A stretch of 64,000 bases of DNA from Phycicoccus jejuensis (GTDB taxonomy: Bacteria > Actinomycetota > Actinomycetes > Actinomycetales > Dermatophilaceae), in NCBI RefSeq assembly GCF_000720925.1, contig NZ_JOEE01000002.1, forward strand, positions 1 through 64,000, written 5' to 3'. The translations under genes were made by a program, and so were the position numbers. This document shows, in pieces, positions 34,947-43,101 of this stretch. The notes beneath the pieces were generated by a model. The model saw only the letters and a program-made list of their open reading frames with translations. It had not been told where the DNA came from and did not search any database. The first letter of the stretch is position 1, and the number at the start of each line of letters is the position of its first letter.

Positions 34947-35801
34947 TCAGGGGTTGCAGGAGGGGCACCGCGCCGGGTCGGCCGTTGCGGCCTCGGCCGA
35001 CCGCGTGCTCGTCGCGCCGCAGTGCGGACACCGGTGTACGAGGGCGAGGACCTCGTCGGTCGCGGTGCCGCAGTCGCGGCACGGCGCGCCGCGCACGACG
35101 TCCTCGACACCGTAGCCCGGGGCGGCGCACGAGGGGCACGGGCTGGAGAGCCTGAGCAGGAGGTCCTGGGCGGCGCGGACCATCACGAGATGACGCGTGG
35201 GGCACATGTGGGCACGCAGGTCGGTCTCGATGCGGACCCGGGGATGGTCCCGGGCGAGCCGGGCCACGGCAGCCCTCAGCTCGTCGGCGTCGGCGACACC
35301 CTTGGTGACGGCATCGGCGGGCGGCCTGTCAGTGTCGGGACGAACGATGAGCCGGTGTTCGCGCAGGTCGAGCCCCCCGATCCTCTCGACGGGGTCCTCG
35401 TCGACCTCGAGCACCCAGGCGCGCACCCAGGGGGCGAGCCCCCAGGCCCGTCCGGCGACCGCCACGTCGGTGTCGGTGTCGAGCAGGACGACGACCTCCC
35501 GCTGGATGACGACGAACCCGGTGTCCGGCTCGGGGCCGAACGATCCCTCCGAGGCGAGGTTGAGCGCGAGCCCGCTGGAGCCGGCGCCCAGCCGCGCCTT
35601 GAGCACGGCCGTCTCGATGATCCCGGCGGGTCGAGGCACCTCGCCGCTGAAGGTCCCCAGCGAGTCGGTGTCCACCCGAAGGGGGATCAGGTGCAGCCCC
35701 GCCCTCGACAGCACGGTGCGCAGGACTTCCTCCTTCTGGTGCCGGGTGGCGATCGCGACGGGTCGACAGTGGTACGTGCTGGGAAGCAAGACGGTGCTCA
35801 T
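34947..35801 (-). CDS. DUF6671-like protein with C-terminal zinc-ribbon cysteines
   Basis: A 284-residue soluble protein. The N-terminal 170 residues contain IATRHQKEEVLRTVL, VDTDSLGTFSGEVPRPAGI and LNLASEGSFGPEPDTGFVVI, the pattern I associate with the uncharacterised DUF6671 family. The C-terminal 70 residues carry four CxxC pairs (CPSC, CRDC, CPHC, CPSC), which suggests two zinc knuckles. The ATG overlaps the DabB-DabA stop (ATGA), so the two proteins are made together. I propose a partner or maturation role in inorganic carbon uptake; this is inference from position only. Confidence 0.72.
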   Translation of the reverse strand: MSTVLLPSTYHCRPVAIATRHQKEEVLRTVLSRAGLHLIPLRVDTDSLGTFSGEVPRPAGIIETAVLKARLGAGSSGLALNLASEGSFGPEPDTGFVVIQREVVVLLDTDTDVAVAGRAWGLAPWVRAWVLEVDEDPVERIGGLDLREHRLIVRPDTDRPPADAVTKGVADADELRAAVARLARDHPRVRIETDLRAHMCPTRHLVMVRAAQDLLLRLSSPCPSCAAPGYGVEDVVRGAPCRDCGTATDEVLALVHRCPHCGATSTRSAEAATADPARCPSCNP

Positions 35802-38800
35802 GCGTACTCCGTGGTGGTCGCCGGCGCGACGCCGGGCAGGATGGCGAGTGAGGTGGGGAAGGGACGCCAGGCGAGGTCGTGACCGAGGGTGAGGACCCGT
35901 CCGTCGTCGACGGCGAGGAGGGTCACCCAACGCCCGGTGACCAGGCGGCGCAGACCGTCGTGGCCATGGACGACGCCGCCGATCGCCTCCGGGTCGGCGG
36001 CGACGATGACCGTGAGCCGGACGGGCGTGTGCACGAGCCCGTCGGTGGAGCCGGAGGTGAGGGGATGACGGGCGAGCGCCTGCCAGGGCAGGCCGGTGCG
36101 CAGGTCGCCCCGTGCGCCGGTGAGGACTCCGACGTCACCGACGACGTTGTGGGTGGTCTTGTCCCCGGAGCCGAAGAGCTCGGGCGCCACGGTGGAGAAG
36201 TGGTACTGGGCGTTGATCCACTGCGCCACGACCAGCGGTGCGGTGAGCAGCAGTGCAAGGATCTCTCCGCCGGGGTCGAGCCGCCGGTCGTAGGAGTGCA
36301 GGAAGACCCTTCCTCCCCATGGGGTGCCCCGGGTCAGGCTCCGGGGTCCGATCACGAGGGCGGCGTTCCCGGCGAGGCCCCACTCAGGCGTGGGTTCGGA
36401 CCAGTCGGCGGCGCGCCGGCGCAGCACTTGGGGGCTTCGCGAGCGACCGCCGCCCGGGAGGTCGCCCAGTCGTTCTCGTCCCGCCGCCTCCCCCGCCAAG
36501 TGGAGGTCGCGCAGCAGGCTCATGGGCGCACCGGGACCGAGGATCCGGATGCCGTCGGTCGTCGTGTCGTGCAGGGCTGCGACCGCGACGGTGTCGTCCG
36601 GCAGCCGGACCCCGCGCGCGGACAGCTGGATGCGCACCTCGGGGTCGTTGAGCGCGGCGGCGAGGATCGTGGCGTTGACGGCTCCGGAGTGGCCACCACA
36701 GGCGCCGCAGTCGTAGGCCGAGACGAACGCGTTGTTCTCGATGGTGGCACCGTGGCCGCACACGAGGATGACGGGTGCGAAGCGGTCGACCAGCCCGACT
36801 GCCGTCAGCGCACCGTGTGCGAGCTCGAGCAGCTCCTGCACGGGCAGGTCCGGTAGATCCCGCTCGGCGGGAGCAGGGTCCCGACCCGGCAGCGTCTCGT
36901 CCGTCGTCACCGACCGGGTCAGTCGACGCACGAGGTCGGGACGGATCAGCGTCGCCAGACTGGTCAGCCCACAGAGGATCCCCCCACCGTCCGCGACGGC
37001 GAGCGCGGCCAGGGGGTGCCGGCTCACCGAGGTCGCGGCGCGGTGCAGGGCCTGGCTCAGCCGGAGCGGCCCACCGTCCTCGGTGACCTGCAGCGCGGGT
37101 TCCAGGATGGCGGGGCACCGGTCGCTCGTCGTCCCGTCGGCGTCGGTGTGACGGAGCGCGGCGCCGAAGAAGCCGGCGAAGCCGTAGGTCTCGTGGTCAC
37201 CGACCGCCTCCAGGTGCCGTCGGACTCGCTCGGAACGAACGTCGATGCACCACAGGGACTGGCTCGCGGGCCGACCGCCGGTGAGGTCGTCGCCGTCGGG
37301 CCCGTCGAGGTCGAGCCCCTCCACGAGCCTGGACTGCTCGCCGAGCTCGAGGGCGTCCTGCCAGATCGCGGCGAGGTCGGCCTCCTCGGCGGTGACCGGG
37401 CTGACTCGCGACCGGCCCGCGGGTGGCACGAGCGAGGACGGGCCCGACGGCTCGACCGCGCTCGCGAAGAGCACGTCGTGCGCCATCCGCAGGGCGACGA
37501 GCTCGACGAGCGGCTCGACGGTGCCGGCCTCGCGGGCCCGCCAGGCGGCGTGGGCGCTCCATCCCGCACCGGCGGAGAACAGGTCGGTGACGTACTCCTC
37601 CAGCTCCGTCGGGTCGAGCCCCAGCACGCTGGCCAGCACGCCGACGGCCCGAGCGGGGTCCGTGGGGAGCTGCGCCACCCACTCGGCCGCGCCCTCCACC
37701 CGGGCCACCCGGTCGTAGACAGGGTCGTGCGCCGCTTCCCGCCACACCACGAAGGGACCGGGTCCGACCTCGTTCGACGTCGGCGTGTCGGCCCATGCGT
37801 GGAGCAGCCACACGCCTTCGTGCTCGATGGCCCGCCGAGCCCAGGTCGGTGACGCCACCCGGTCCAGCAGGCGGCGCTTCCCGGGCTCCGGAGTCGCATC
37901 TCCCGCCCTCGACGCCCCGGGCCCGCGCCATCTCGACGTAGCGCTGAGGAGGTCGCCGACATCCGCGGGGTGCCCCGGGGGCGCCACGGCGAGTGCGGCG
38001 ACCAGGTGCTCGTCCCGGATGCGGCCCTCGGCGTGGAGCGCCAGGTAGTGCTCGAGAGCCGGGCGCAGCCGGACGCCGTGGACAGCCTCCCCCCGGGCCA
38101 GGGCCTCCGGTACCGGAAGGTGCTCGAGCCCGGACAAGGGGTTGGCCGCCACCATCGAGCGCAGCGGCCACCCCGGACCGGTCGTCGCGGCGGCCCGCTC
38201 GACGCTCTCGACGACCCGCCGGTCGTCCTCCGGTCCCAGCTCGGCCGCCGCGGCCAGCGCCGCCACGTGCGACGACGCGAGCCGTCGGCGCGAAACCCGC
38301 CCGGGCCCCAGCGAGAACGGCAGCAGCGCGGTCGCCCTGCGGCCCAAAGGGTCTCGCTGCACCTCGCGCAACACCCACAGCACGACGCCCCCCGCGAGCA
38401 GCACCCCCCCGACCACCGCGACCCCCGCGGCCCCAGACCACACCGTCGTCACGGGGAGAGCCGATTCCAGTAGCCGCTCCCACCCCCTGAGCAGCCACAG
38501 GTACGCGGCGCCGACGAGACCGCTCAGCGTGGCGACGGCGAGGGCAAGGGGTGTCGGCACCCGCTCCAGGGCGCCGGCGTGCCAGCCACCGGCGGCGGCC
38601 GCGCAGGCGCCGAGGAGCATCGGCACGATGGCCGCGGCACCGACGGAGGAGAAGATGGACCCCGCGGCGGGCGCACCCGGGCCGACCACGAGAGTGAGCG
38701 CCACGAGCGCGAGCAACGTCTGTCGCCGGGGCCGGTGGCTCGTCCGCCACCGGTGGCGACGGCGGTCGACGGCTCCTCCGGCGCGCAGGAACAGCCACGA

Positions 38801-39694
38801 CTTGTACGACCCGTGCGCGATGACGTGCATCAGTGCCATGGCCGGCAGGCCGAGACCCAGCTGGACGGTCATGAACCCCATCTGCCCCGTCGTCGACCAC
38901 GCCAGCCGGCCCTTGACGTCACGCCGCACGGATCCCGCCCACGCGCCCACCGCCACGGTCAGTCCGCCGATGACGAGCAGGCCGAGCAGGACGCCGGGGC
39001 TCGCGGCCAGCAGCGGCCAGGTGAGCACCCCGAGCACCCCCGCGCCGTTGACGATCCCGGCGTGCAGCAGACCCGACACCGGCGATGGAGCCTCAGCGGT
39101 CTCCTGCAGCCACCGATGGGCCGGGACGAGGGCGCTGCGGGTGAGGCAGGCGAGCGCGACGAGGACGGCGACGAGGTCGGCCTGCTGGCCGGGGTCGACC
39201 TGCGCCAGCCCGCTCCGCCGGCTCGTTCCGAACCACCAGGCCAGGAGCCCGACGGCCAGCCACAGGGCGGTGTCGCCGAGCAGGAGGTGGCGCCGCACGA
39301 AGCGCGCGGCGTCGGGGGCTCGTGTCGTGCCGCTGCGGGCGATGAGTCCGGTCACGGCCAGGCCGCTCACCGTCCAGCCCGCGGCGAGGACGACGAGGTC
39401 GTCGCTGGTCACCATCGCGGCCAGTGCGACCAGCGTCAGGCAGAGCAGCGCTTCGGTGCGGCCTCCGGGACGTCCGCGCAGGTTCGACGCGCAGAACCGG
39501 GCCACCACCCAGCCGAGTGCCGCGACGAAGACGAGCAACACCGCGGCCGCGACGTCCAGGCGCCAGTGCCAGGCGAAGGGGCCGAGTGCGACCGCGCCCG
39601 ACAGCGGCCGGTCCCGGATCGCAGGGGCGAGGGCGGCGAGCCCGAGGAGAGAACCGACGAGGGCGACGAGGCGCGCGGTGAGAAACCCAAACAC
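35798..39694 (-). CDS. natural DabB-DabA fusion, inorganic carbon (CO2/HCO3-) accumulation system
   Basis: A 1298-residue protein. Residues about 1-480 are a NuoL/MrpA-like membrane domain of about a dozen helices (DabB), with LQETAEAPSPVSGLLHAGIV and MALMHVIAHGSYKSWLFLRAGG. Residues about 500-1290 are DabA (DUF2309). The carbonic-anhydrase-like zinc-site residues are intact: C816 and D818 in CIDVRSE, H981 in CGHG, C996 in CGACGG. DAB systems use the ion gradient to drive one-way CO2 hydration and are normally two proteins. GTG 39694 follows TATAAC, giving a leaderless start; GTG 39742 is upstream in frame. It is followed by the overlapping DUF6671-like gene. Confidence 0.9.
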   Translation of the reverse strand: MFGFLTARLVALVGSLLGLAALAPAIRDRPLSGAVALGPFAWHWRLDVAAAVLLVFVAALGWVVARFCASNLRGRPGGRTEALLCLTLVALAAMVTSDDLVVLAAGWTVSGLAVTGLIARSGTTRAPDAARFVRRHLLLGDTALWLAVGLLAWWFGTSRRSGLAQVDPGQQADLVAVLVALACLTRSALVPAHRWLQETAEAPSPVSGLLHAGIVNGAGVLGVLTWPLLAASPGVLLGLLVIGGLTVAVGAWAGSVRRDVKGRLAWSTTGQMGFMTVQLGLGLPAMALMHVIAHGSYKSWLFLRAGGAVDRRRHRWRTSHRPRRQTLLALVALTLVVGPGAPAAGSIFSSVGAAAIVPMLLGACAAAAGGWHAGALERVPTPLALAVATLSGLVGAAYLWLLRGWERLLESALPVTTVWSGAAGVAVVGGVLLAGGVVLWVLREVQRDPLGRRATALLPFSLGPGRVSRRRLASSHVAALAAAAELGPEDDRRVVESVERAAATTGPGWPLRSMVAANPLSGLEHLPVPEALARGEAVHGVRLRPALEHYLALHAEGRIRDEHLVAALAVAPPGHPADVGDLLSATSRWRGPGASRAGDATPEPGKRRLLDRVASPTWARRAIEHEGVWLLHAWADTPTSNEVGPGPFVVWREAAHDPVYDRVARVEGAAEWVAQLPTDPARAVGVLASVLGLDPTELEEYVTDLFSAGAGWSAHAAWRAREAGTVEPLVELVALRMAHDVLFASAVEPSGPSSLVPPAGRSRVSPVTAEEADLAAIWQDALELGEQSRLVEGLDLDGPDGDDLTGGRPASQSLWCIDVRSERVRRHLEAVGDHETYGFAGFFGAALRHTDADGTTSDRCPAILEPALQVTEDGGPLRLSQALHRAATSVSRHPLAALAVADGGGILCGLTSLATLIRPDLVRRLTRSVTTDETLPGRDPAPAERDLPDLPVQELLELAHGALTAVGLVDRFAPVILVCGHGATIENNAFVSAYDCGACGGHSGAVNATILAAALNDPEVRIQLSARGVRLPDDTVAVAALHDTTTDGIRILGPGAPMSLLRDLHLAGEAAGRERLGDLPGGGRSRSPQVLRRRAADWSEPTPEWGLAGNAALVIGPRSLTRGTPWGGRVFLHSYDRRLDPGGEILALLLTAPLVVAQWINAQYHFSTVAPELFGSGDKTTHNVVGDVGVLTGARGDLRTGLPWQALARHPLTSGSTDGLVHTPVRLTVIVAADPEAIGGVVHGHDGLRRLVTGRWVTLLAVDDGRVLTLGHDLAWRPFPTSLAILPGVAPATTTEYA

Positions 39695-39761
39695 ATGCAG
39701 AGTTATACATGAATTAAGCTGCATTAGTCGAGAGACGTCCACGCATGTCGAGCACGCGTGG
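39695..39761. promoter_or_regulatory. dab promoter and regulator operator
   Basis: On the minus strand TCGACT (39726-39731), an 18-bp spacer and TATAAC (39702-39707) precede the GTG at 39694. ATGCAG (39695-39700) and CTGCAT (39719-39724) flank the -10 box as an inverted repeat. A second one, CCACGC...GCGTGG (39739-39761), lies between the divergent genes. Either could bind the winged-helix regulator. Confidence 0.62.
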
Positions 39762-39774
39762 ATATCGTCGGGCG

Positions 39775-40077
39775 ATGGACACCGAACAGAGTCGGCGCTG
39801 GACGTTCCTGTCCAACCACGGACACGTGCTCGTGGCCCTCAGCCGCACCCCCGACTGCCGGGTCCGGGAGCTGGCCGACCTCGTGGGCATCACCGAGCGC
39901 GCCACCCTCTCGATCCTCGGCGACCTCGAGGAGGCCGGCTACCTCACCCGGACCCGGGTGGGCCGCCGGACCGTCTACCGGGTCGACCCCGAGATGCACC
40001 TGCGACACCCCGCGGAGTCCACGGTCCCCGTCGCGGCCCTGCTCGCCATCTTCGACGCTCCGCAACCACCCATGTGA
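39775..40077 (+). CDS. winged-helix transcriptional regulator
   Basis: A 100-residue protein with one winged helix-turn-helix of the ArsR/MarR class: WTFLSNHGHVLVALSRTPDC, LADLVGITERATLSILGDLE, then the wing YLTRTRVGRRTVYRVD. It lacks the cysteine metal sites of ArsR. It is divergent from the DabB-DabA gene, and inverted repeats lie in the shared 80-bp region, so it probably controls that operon. ATG 39745 is an alternative start. Confidence 0.8.
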   Translation: MDTEQSRRWTFLSNHGHVLVALSRTPDCRVRELADLVGITERATLSILGDLEEAGYLTRTRVGRRTVYRVDPEMHLRHPAESTVPVAALLAIFDAPQPPM

Positions 40078-40260
40078 GGCCGACTCCGAGGTACCTCGCT
40101 GCGTCCTTGGACTCTACGAGTCAACGGCCAGGTCAGGGAGCTGGCAGTTGGTGGTTCCGGCTGGTCACCACGCCCCCCTGTCTGGGATCGGCACCCCGAT
40201 CCAGAGGCTTGCACCCCGGCGCTGCAGGCCTCCCAACGGAGGCGCTGAGGACCGCTCACA

Positions 40261-40440
40261 TCAGACAGCCGTGAACGCGTTGTCGACGAACGGCTGGGCG
40301 CCGCTGACGAACGACGCGTCATCGCTCAGCAAGAAGAGCGTCGCCCTCGCGACCTCCTCGGGTCTACACAGGCGTCCCTGCTGAGAGGCGATCACCTCGT
40401 CGGACACGTCCACGCCGCACGACGTGAGCAGCTCCACCTC
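40261..40440 (-). pseudogene. C-terminal fragment of a short-chain dehydrogenase
   Basis: The last 45-60 codons read QGRLCRPEEVARATLFLLSD then DASFVSGAQPFVDNAFTAV, the typical SDR C-terminus. The Rossmann motif and catalytic YxxxK part are missing, and the frame upstream turns into noise. A remnant at the island's right end. Confidence 0.72.
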
Positions 40441-40695
40441 ACGACGCCCGTGCGGTGTGTCGATGGATCGCGGCCTCACGAGCGGCGATGAGGTCACCGG
40501 TCGGTGGCCCCTCGAACCGACGCCGCTCAAGGGCGAGCCAGACCACGAGGGCGAGTACGACGAACCCGACCGTGATCGGGAGTGCGTAGTCGTTGGGTGC
40601 CTGAACGCCCACGATGAAGATGAGCGCCATCGCGGCCAGGCACAGGACGGCCACCACACGGAACCGCCCGATCCCGAGGTTCCAGGGACCCATGT
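40439..40695 (-). pseudogene. C-terminal fragment of an amino acid permease (APC family)
   Basis: About 85 codons with GPWNLGIGRFRVVAVLCLAA, two hydrophobic helices and ALERRRFEGPPTGDL, the usual end of APC-family permeases. The first 10 or so transmembrane helices are missing. It abuts the SDR fragment on one side and the excisionase-like gene on the other, so the junctions are recombination scars. Confidence 0.68.
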
Positions 40696-40883
40696 GGGGC
40701 CACTTCGCACCGCCGCTCCAGTGAGTCGACGTAGCCCGAGAGGTCCTCGCCGCGGACTCTCCGAGAGCCACCGATGCGGACCGAGGGCAGGGCGCCGCTG
40801 CGAACCAACTCGTACACCTTGGTGCGGCTCACGCTCAGCGCAGCCGCGACATCCGTCAGCTTGTAAAGCATCTTCTCCTCCAT
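40527..40883 (-). CDS. excisionase-like HTH protein with scrambled C-terminus
   Basis: Residues about 5-58 form a complete excisionase/MerR-like helix-turn-helix (LYKLTDVAAALSVSRTKVYE, SVRIGGSRRVRGEDLSGYVD). After residue 58 the frame continues through DNA that encodes the permease fragment in another frame, so its tail is foreign. Two purine-rich sites (GGGGAG and GAGGAG) precede ATG 40883 and ATG 40871. Its position 275 bases from attR fits a Xis whose integrase has been lost. Confidence 0.62.
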   Translation of the reverse strand: MEEKMLYKLTDVAAALSVSRTKVYELVRSGALPSVRIGGSRRVRGEDLSGYVDSLERRCEVAPHGSLEPRDRAVPCGGRPVPGRDGAHLHRGRSGTQRLRTPDHGRVRRTRPRGLARP

Positions 40884-41158
40884 GGTTCTCCCCTATTCTT
40901 CGAGGCCTTCCCGTGTGGTCACGGGAGCTGGCCGGGGACGTCCACAAGCGTCCGGCCGTGGCGTTATGGACACTGGGAGCCGGTTGCTCGTCGGCCCGAC
41001 AGGTGGTAGCCGATCCCGACCGGCAGATGGGTCCACCCCGCGCGTTGCTCACACTTTGCTAACCGGAGCCCGGACAGTTGGGTCTCCACGCGCACGATTC
41101 AGGCGTCCGCCGAGCACAGAACGCACGTCGAGAGCAACTCTGGGACACCCCATCTCGA

Positions 41159-41204
41159 ACTGAAAATCGGAAGGTCGACGGTTCGACCCCGCCCCTGGCC
41201 ACCA
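41159..41204 (+). repeat. attR, duplicated 3' half of tRNA-Phe
   Basis: Forty-five of 46 bases match 32471-32516. The 5' half of the tRNA is absent upstream, so this copy is not a gene. Confidence 0.88.
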
Positions 41205-41208
41205 CCAC

Positions 41209-41239
41209 GAGCCGCAGTCCGCACCCCGGGCTGCGGCTC
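41209..41239 (+). terminator. hairpin beyond attR, probably the original tRNA-Phe terminator
   Basis: GAGCCGCAG (41209-41217) and CTGCGGCTC (41231-41239) form a perfect 9-bp stem followed by TTGTCG. It lies immediately after the duplicated tRNA end, where the tRNA terminator would have been before integration. Confidence 0.65.
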
Positions 41240-41271
41240 TTGTCGTCCCCGGCGAGTCGTCGTGCCCGGGC

Positions 41272-42120
41272 TCAGGTCAGCCAGGTCGACGTCGCGCCGA
41301 GCACCCGGCTGCCGTCGAGGTCCGCCAGCGAGAGGCCGACGAACGCGGAGGCCTGCTCGGTCGTCTGCCAGCGGAAGCGGGGTGCGTCCGTCGTCGCTGC
41401 CTCGACGATGACCGCCGCCGCGGACTCGGAGGTCTGTGCGTCGTCGAAGGCACCGGCGGTGCGGCGCAGGTAGGCGGCGAGCAGCTCGGCGTACGGGTCG
41501 TCGGCGTCCGCGTCACCCCCGCCCGTGTCGGCCCGGTGGACGTTGCCGGTGAAGTCGCTCGCGACCGCGCCCGGCTCGACGATGCTCACCGTCACCCCGA
41601 ACGGGGCGACGACGGGAGCCAAGGACTGCATGAGGCCCTCGACGGCGAACTTCGCCGCGCAGTAGGCGTCCGCGAACGGCTGGCCGACCGCGCCGCCGAC
41701 GCTCGTGACGGTGACGACGCGCCCGCGGCCGGCGGCGCGCATCGCGGGGAGGGCGAGGCGGGTCATCCGCGCCACGCCGAGGTAGTTGACGTCGAGCTGC
41801 TCCTGGAGCTGGGCGTCGGTCAGCTGCTCGAGCGTCGCGACCGCCCCGCGGCCGGCGTTGTTGACGAGGACGTCGACGCCCCCGTGGTCGGCCAGCACCC
41901 CCTCGACCGCGGCCCGGGCACCGTCGGCGTCGGTGACGTCCAGCGCCCGGACGTCGAGCTCGACGCCCGCCGCCTCGGCCGCCGCCCGCAGCCGGTCCGC
42001 CCGTCCGGTGTCGCGCATCGTCGCGACGACGGTGCGGCCGGCCCTCGCGAGGCCGACGGCGGTCGCCAGCCCCATCCCGCTCGACGTACCGGTGACCAGG
42101 GCGACCTCGCGACGCGACAT
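41272..42120 (-). CDS. SDR family oxidoreductase
   Basis: A 282-residue classical short-chain dehydrogenase. Cofactor motif VTGTSSGMGLATAVGLARAG, NNAGRG, and catalytic Ser/Tyr/Lys in VTSVGGAVGQPFADAYCAAK. The C-terminal VASDFTGNVHR region resembles SDRs acting on long-chain or steroid alcohols. The substrate is not evident. First chromosomal gene right of the island; divergent from the DUF72 gene. Confidence 0.9.
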   Translation of the reverse strand: MSRREVALVTGTSSGMGLATAVGLARAGRTVVATMRDTGRADRLRAAAEAAGVELDVRALDVTDADGARAAVEGVLADHGGVDVLVNNAGRGAVATLEQLTDAQLQEQLDVNYLGVARMTRLALPAMRAAGRGRVVTVTSVGGAVGQPFADAYCAAKFAVEGLMQSLAPVVAPFGVTVSIVEPGAVASDFTGNVHRADTGGGDADADDPYAELLAAYLRRTAGAFDDAQTSESAAAVIVEAATTDAPRFRWQTTEQASAFVGLSLADLDGSRVLGATSTWLT

Positions 42121-42199
42121 GGCCGGAGCGTAGACCCGCCCGCAGCCTCCGGGGGAGGGCGCCGGTGTGACCGTCGAACCTTCCGGGTAGGTGCCCGGG

Positions 42200-43072
42200 G
42201 TGACGGTGGACCAGGCGCGCGGAGGACGCATCCGCGTCGGGACGTCGGGCTGGACCTACCCGCGCTGGCGGGGGGACTTCTACCCCCGCGGCCTGGTCCG
42301 GCGCGAGGAGCTGCGGTACGCCGCCGAGCGGATGGGCGCCCTCGAGGTCAACGGCTCGTTCTACTCCCTGCAGCGGCCGACGACCTACGCGCACTGGCGG
42401 GAGGAGGTCCCCGACGGCGTCGAGCTCGCCGTCAAGGGTGGCCGGTTCGTCACCCACCTCAAGCGCCTGCGCGACGTCGAGGTGCCGCTCGCCAACTTCT
42501 TCGCCTCGGGCGTGCTGGCGCTCGGACCCACCCTCGGCCCGGTGCTCTGGCAGCTGCCCGAGCGGCAGGAGTACGACGCCGCGCTCCTCGCCGACTTCTT
42601 CGCGCTCCTCCCCCGCACCGTCGGTGACGCGGCCGCGCTCGCCCGGCGGCACGACGCCAAGGTCCCCGAGGCCCGCGCCCTGACCCGGGCCCCGCGCGGG
42701 CTGGCCTCGCGTCGTATCCGGCACGCCCTCGAGTTCCGCAGCGCGACGTTCTGCACCGACGAGGCGGCGGACCTCATGCGCCGCCACGACGTCGCGACGG
42801 TGGTGCCCGACACCGCCGGGCGCTGGCCGACGGCCGACGCCGTCACGAGCGACCTCGTGTACGTCCGCCTCCACGGCGACACCGAGCTCTACGCGAGCGG
42901 CTACTCCGACGCCGCCCTGGACCGGTGGGCCGAGCGCTGCCGCGGCTGGGCGCAGCACCACGACGTCGTCGTCTTCTTCGACAACGACGCGCGAGGCCAC
43001 GCGCCGCACGACGCGGTCCGGCTCATCGCCCGCCTCGGCGACCACCACGTCCCGGTGACGCACCGTCCCTGA
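42200..43072 (+). CDS. DUF72 domain protein
   Basis: A 290-residue TIM-barrel protein of the DUF72 (YecE) family, marked by RVGTSGWTYPRWRGDFYP, FYSLQRPTTYAHW and a C-terminal YVRLHGDTELYASGYSD. The family is related to endonuclease IV-like barrels, but no activity is established. Alternatives for the start are GTG at 42191 and 42206. Single gene. Confidence 0.88.
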   Translation: MTVDQARGGRIRVGTSGWTYPRWRGDFYPRGLVRREELRYAAERMGALEVNGSFYSLQRPTTYAHWREEVPDGVELAVKGGRFVTHLKRLRDVEVPLANFFASGVLALGPTLGPVLWQLPERQEYDAALLADFFALLPRTVGDAAALARRHDAKVPEARALTRAPRGLASRRIRHALEFRSATFCTDEAADLMRRHDVATVVPDTAGRWPTADAVTSDLVYVRLHGDTELYASGYSDAALDRWAERCRGWAQHHDVVVFFDNDARGHAPHDAVRLIARLGDHHVPVTHRP

Positions 43073-43101
43073 CCCCTCGGATTGCACACCCCGGGGGGTA
43101 T

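Larger units (their letters stand above)
32471..41204. mobile_element. genomic island integrated in tRNA-Phe
   Basis: The island is bounded by 46-bp direct repeats of the tRNA-Phe 3' half, one mismatch apart and 8,688 bp from each other. It carries intact cargo (DabB-DabA fusion, DUF6671-like protein, a regulator, and a Rieske-cupin-hypothetical operon) and many broken genes. An excisionase-like HTH remains beside the right end, but no integrase or other recombinase gene is seen, so the element is probably immobile now. AT-rich patches around 39690-39730 contrast with the flanking chromosome. Confidence 0.85.

Noticed and set aside
40439..40771. Small two-helix membrane protein
   Set aside because: The hydrophobic part matches the C-terminus of APC permeases and is preceded by sequence from another gene, so it is a fragment.
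41159..41204. A second tRNA gene
   Set aside because: The 5' acceptor, D arm and half of the anticodon stem are missing, and a T-stem base is changed. It is the attachment-site copy only.
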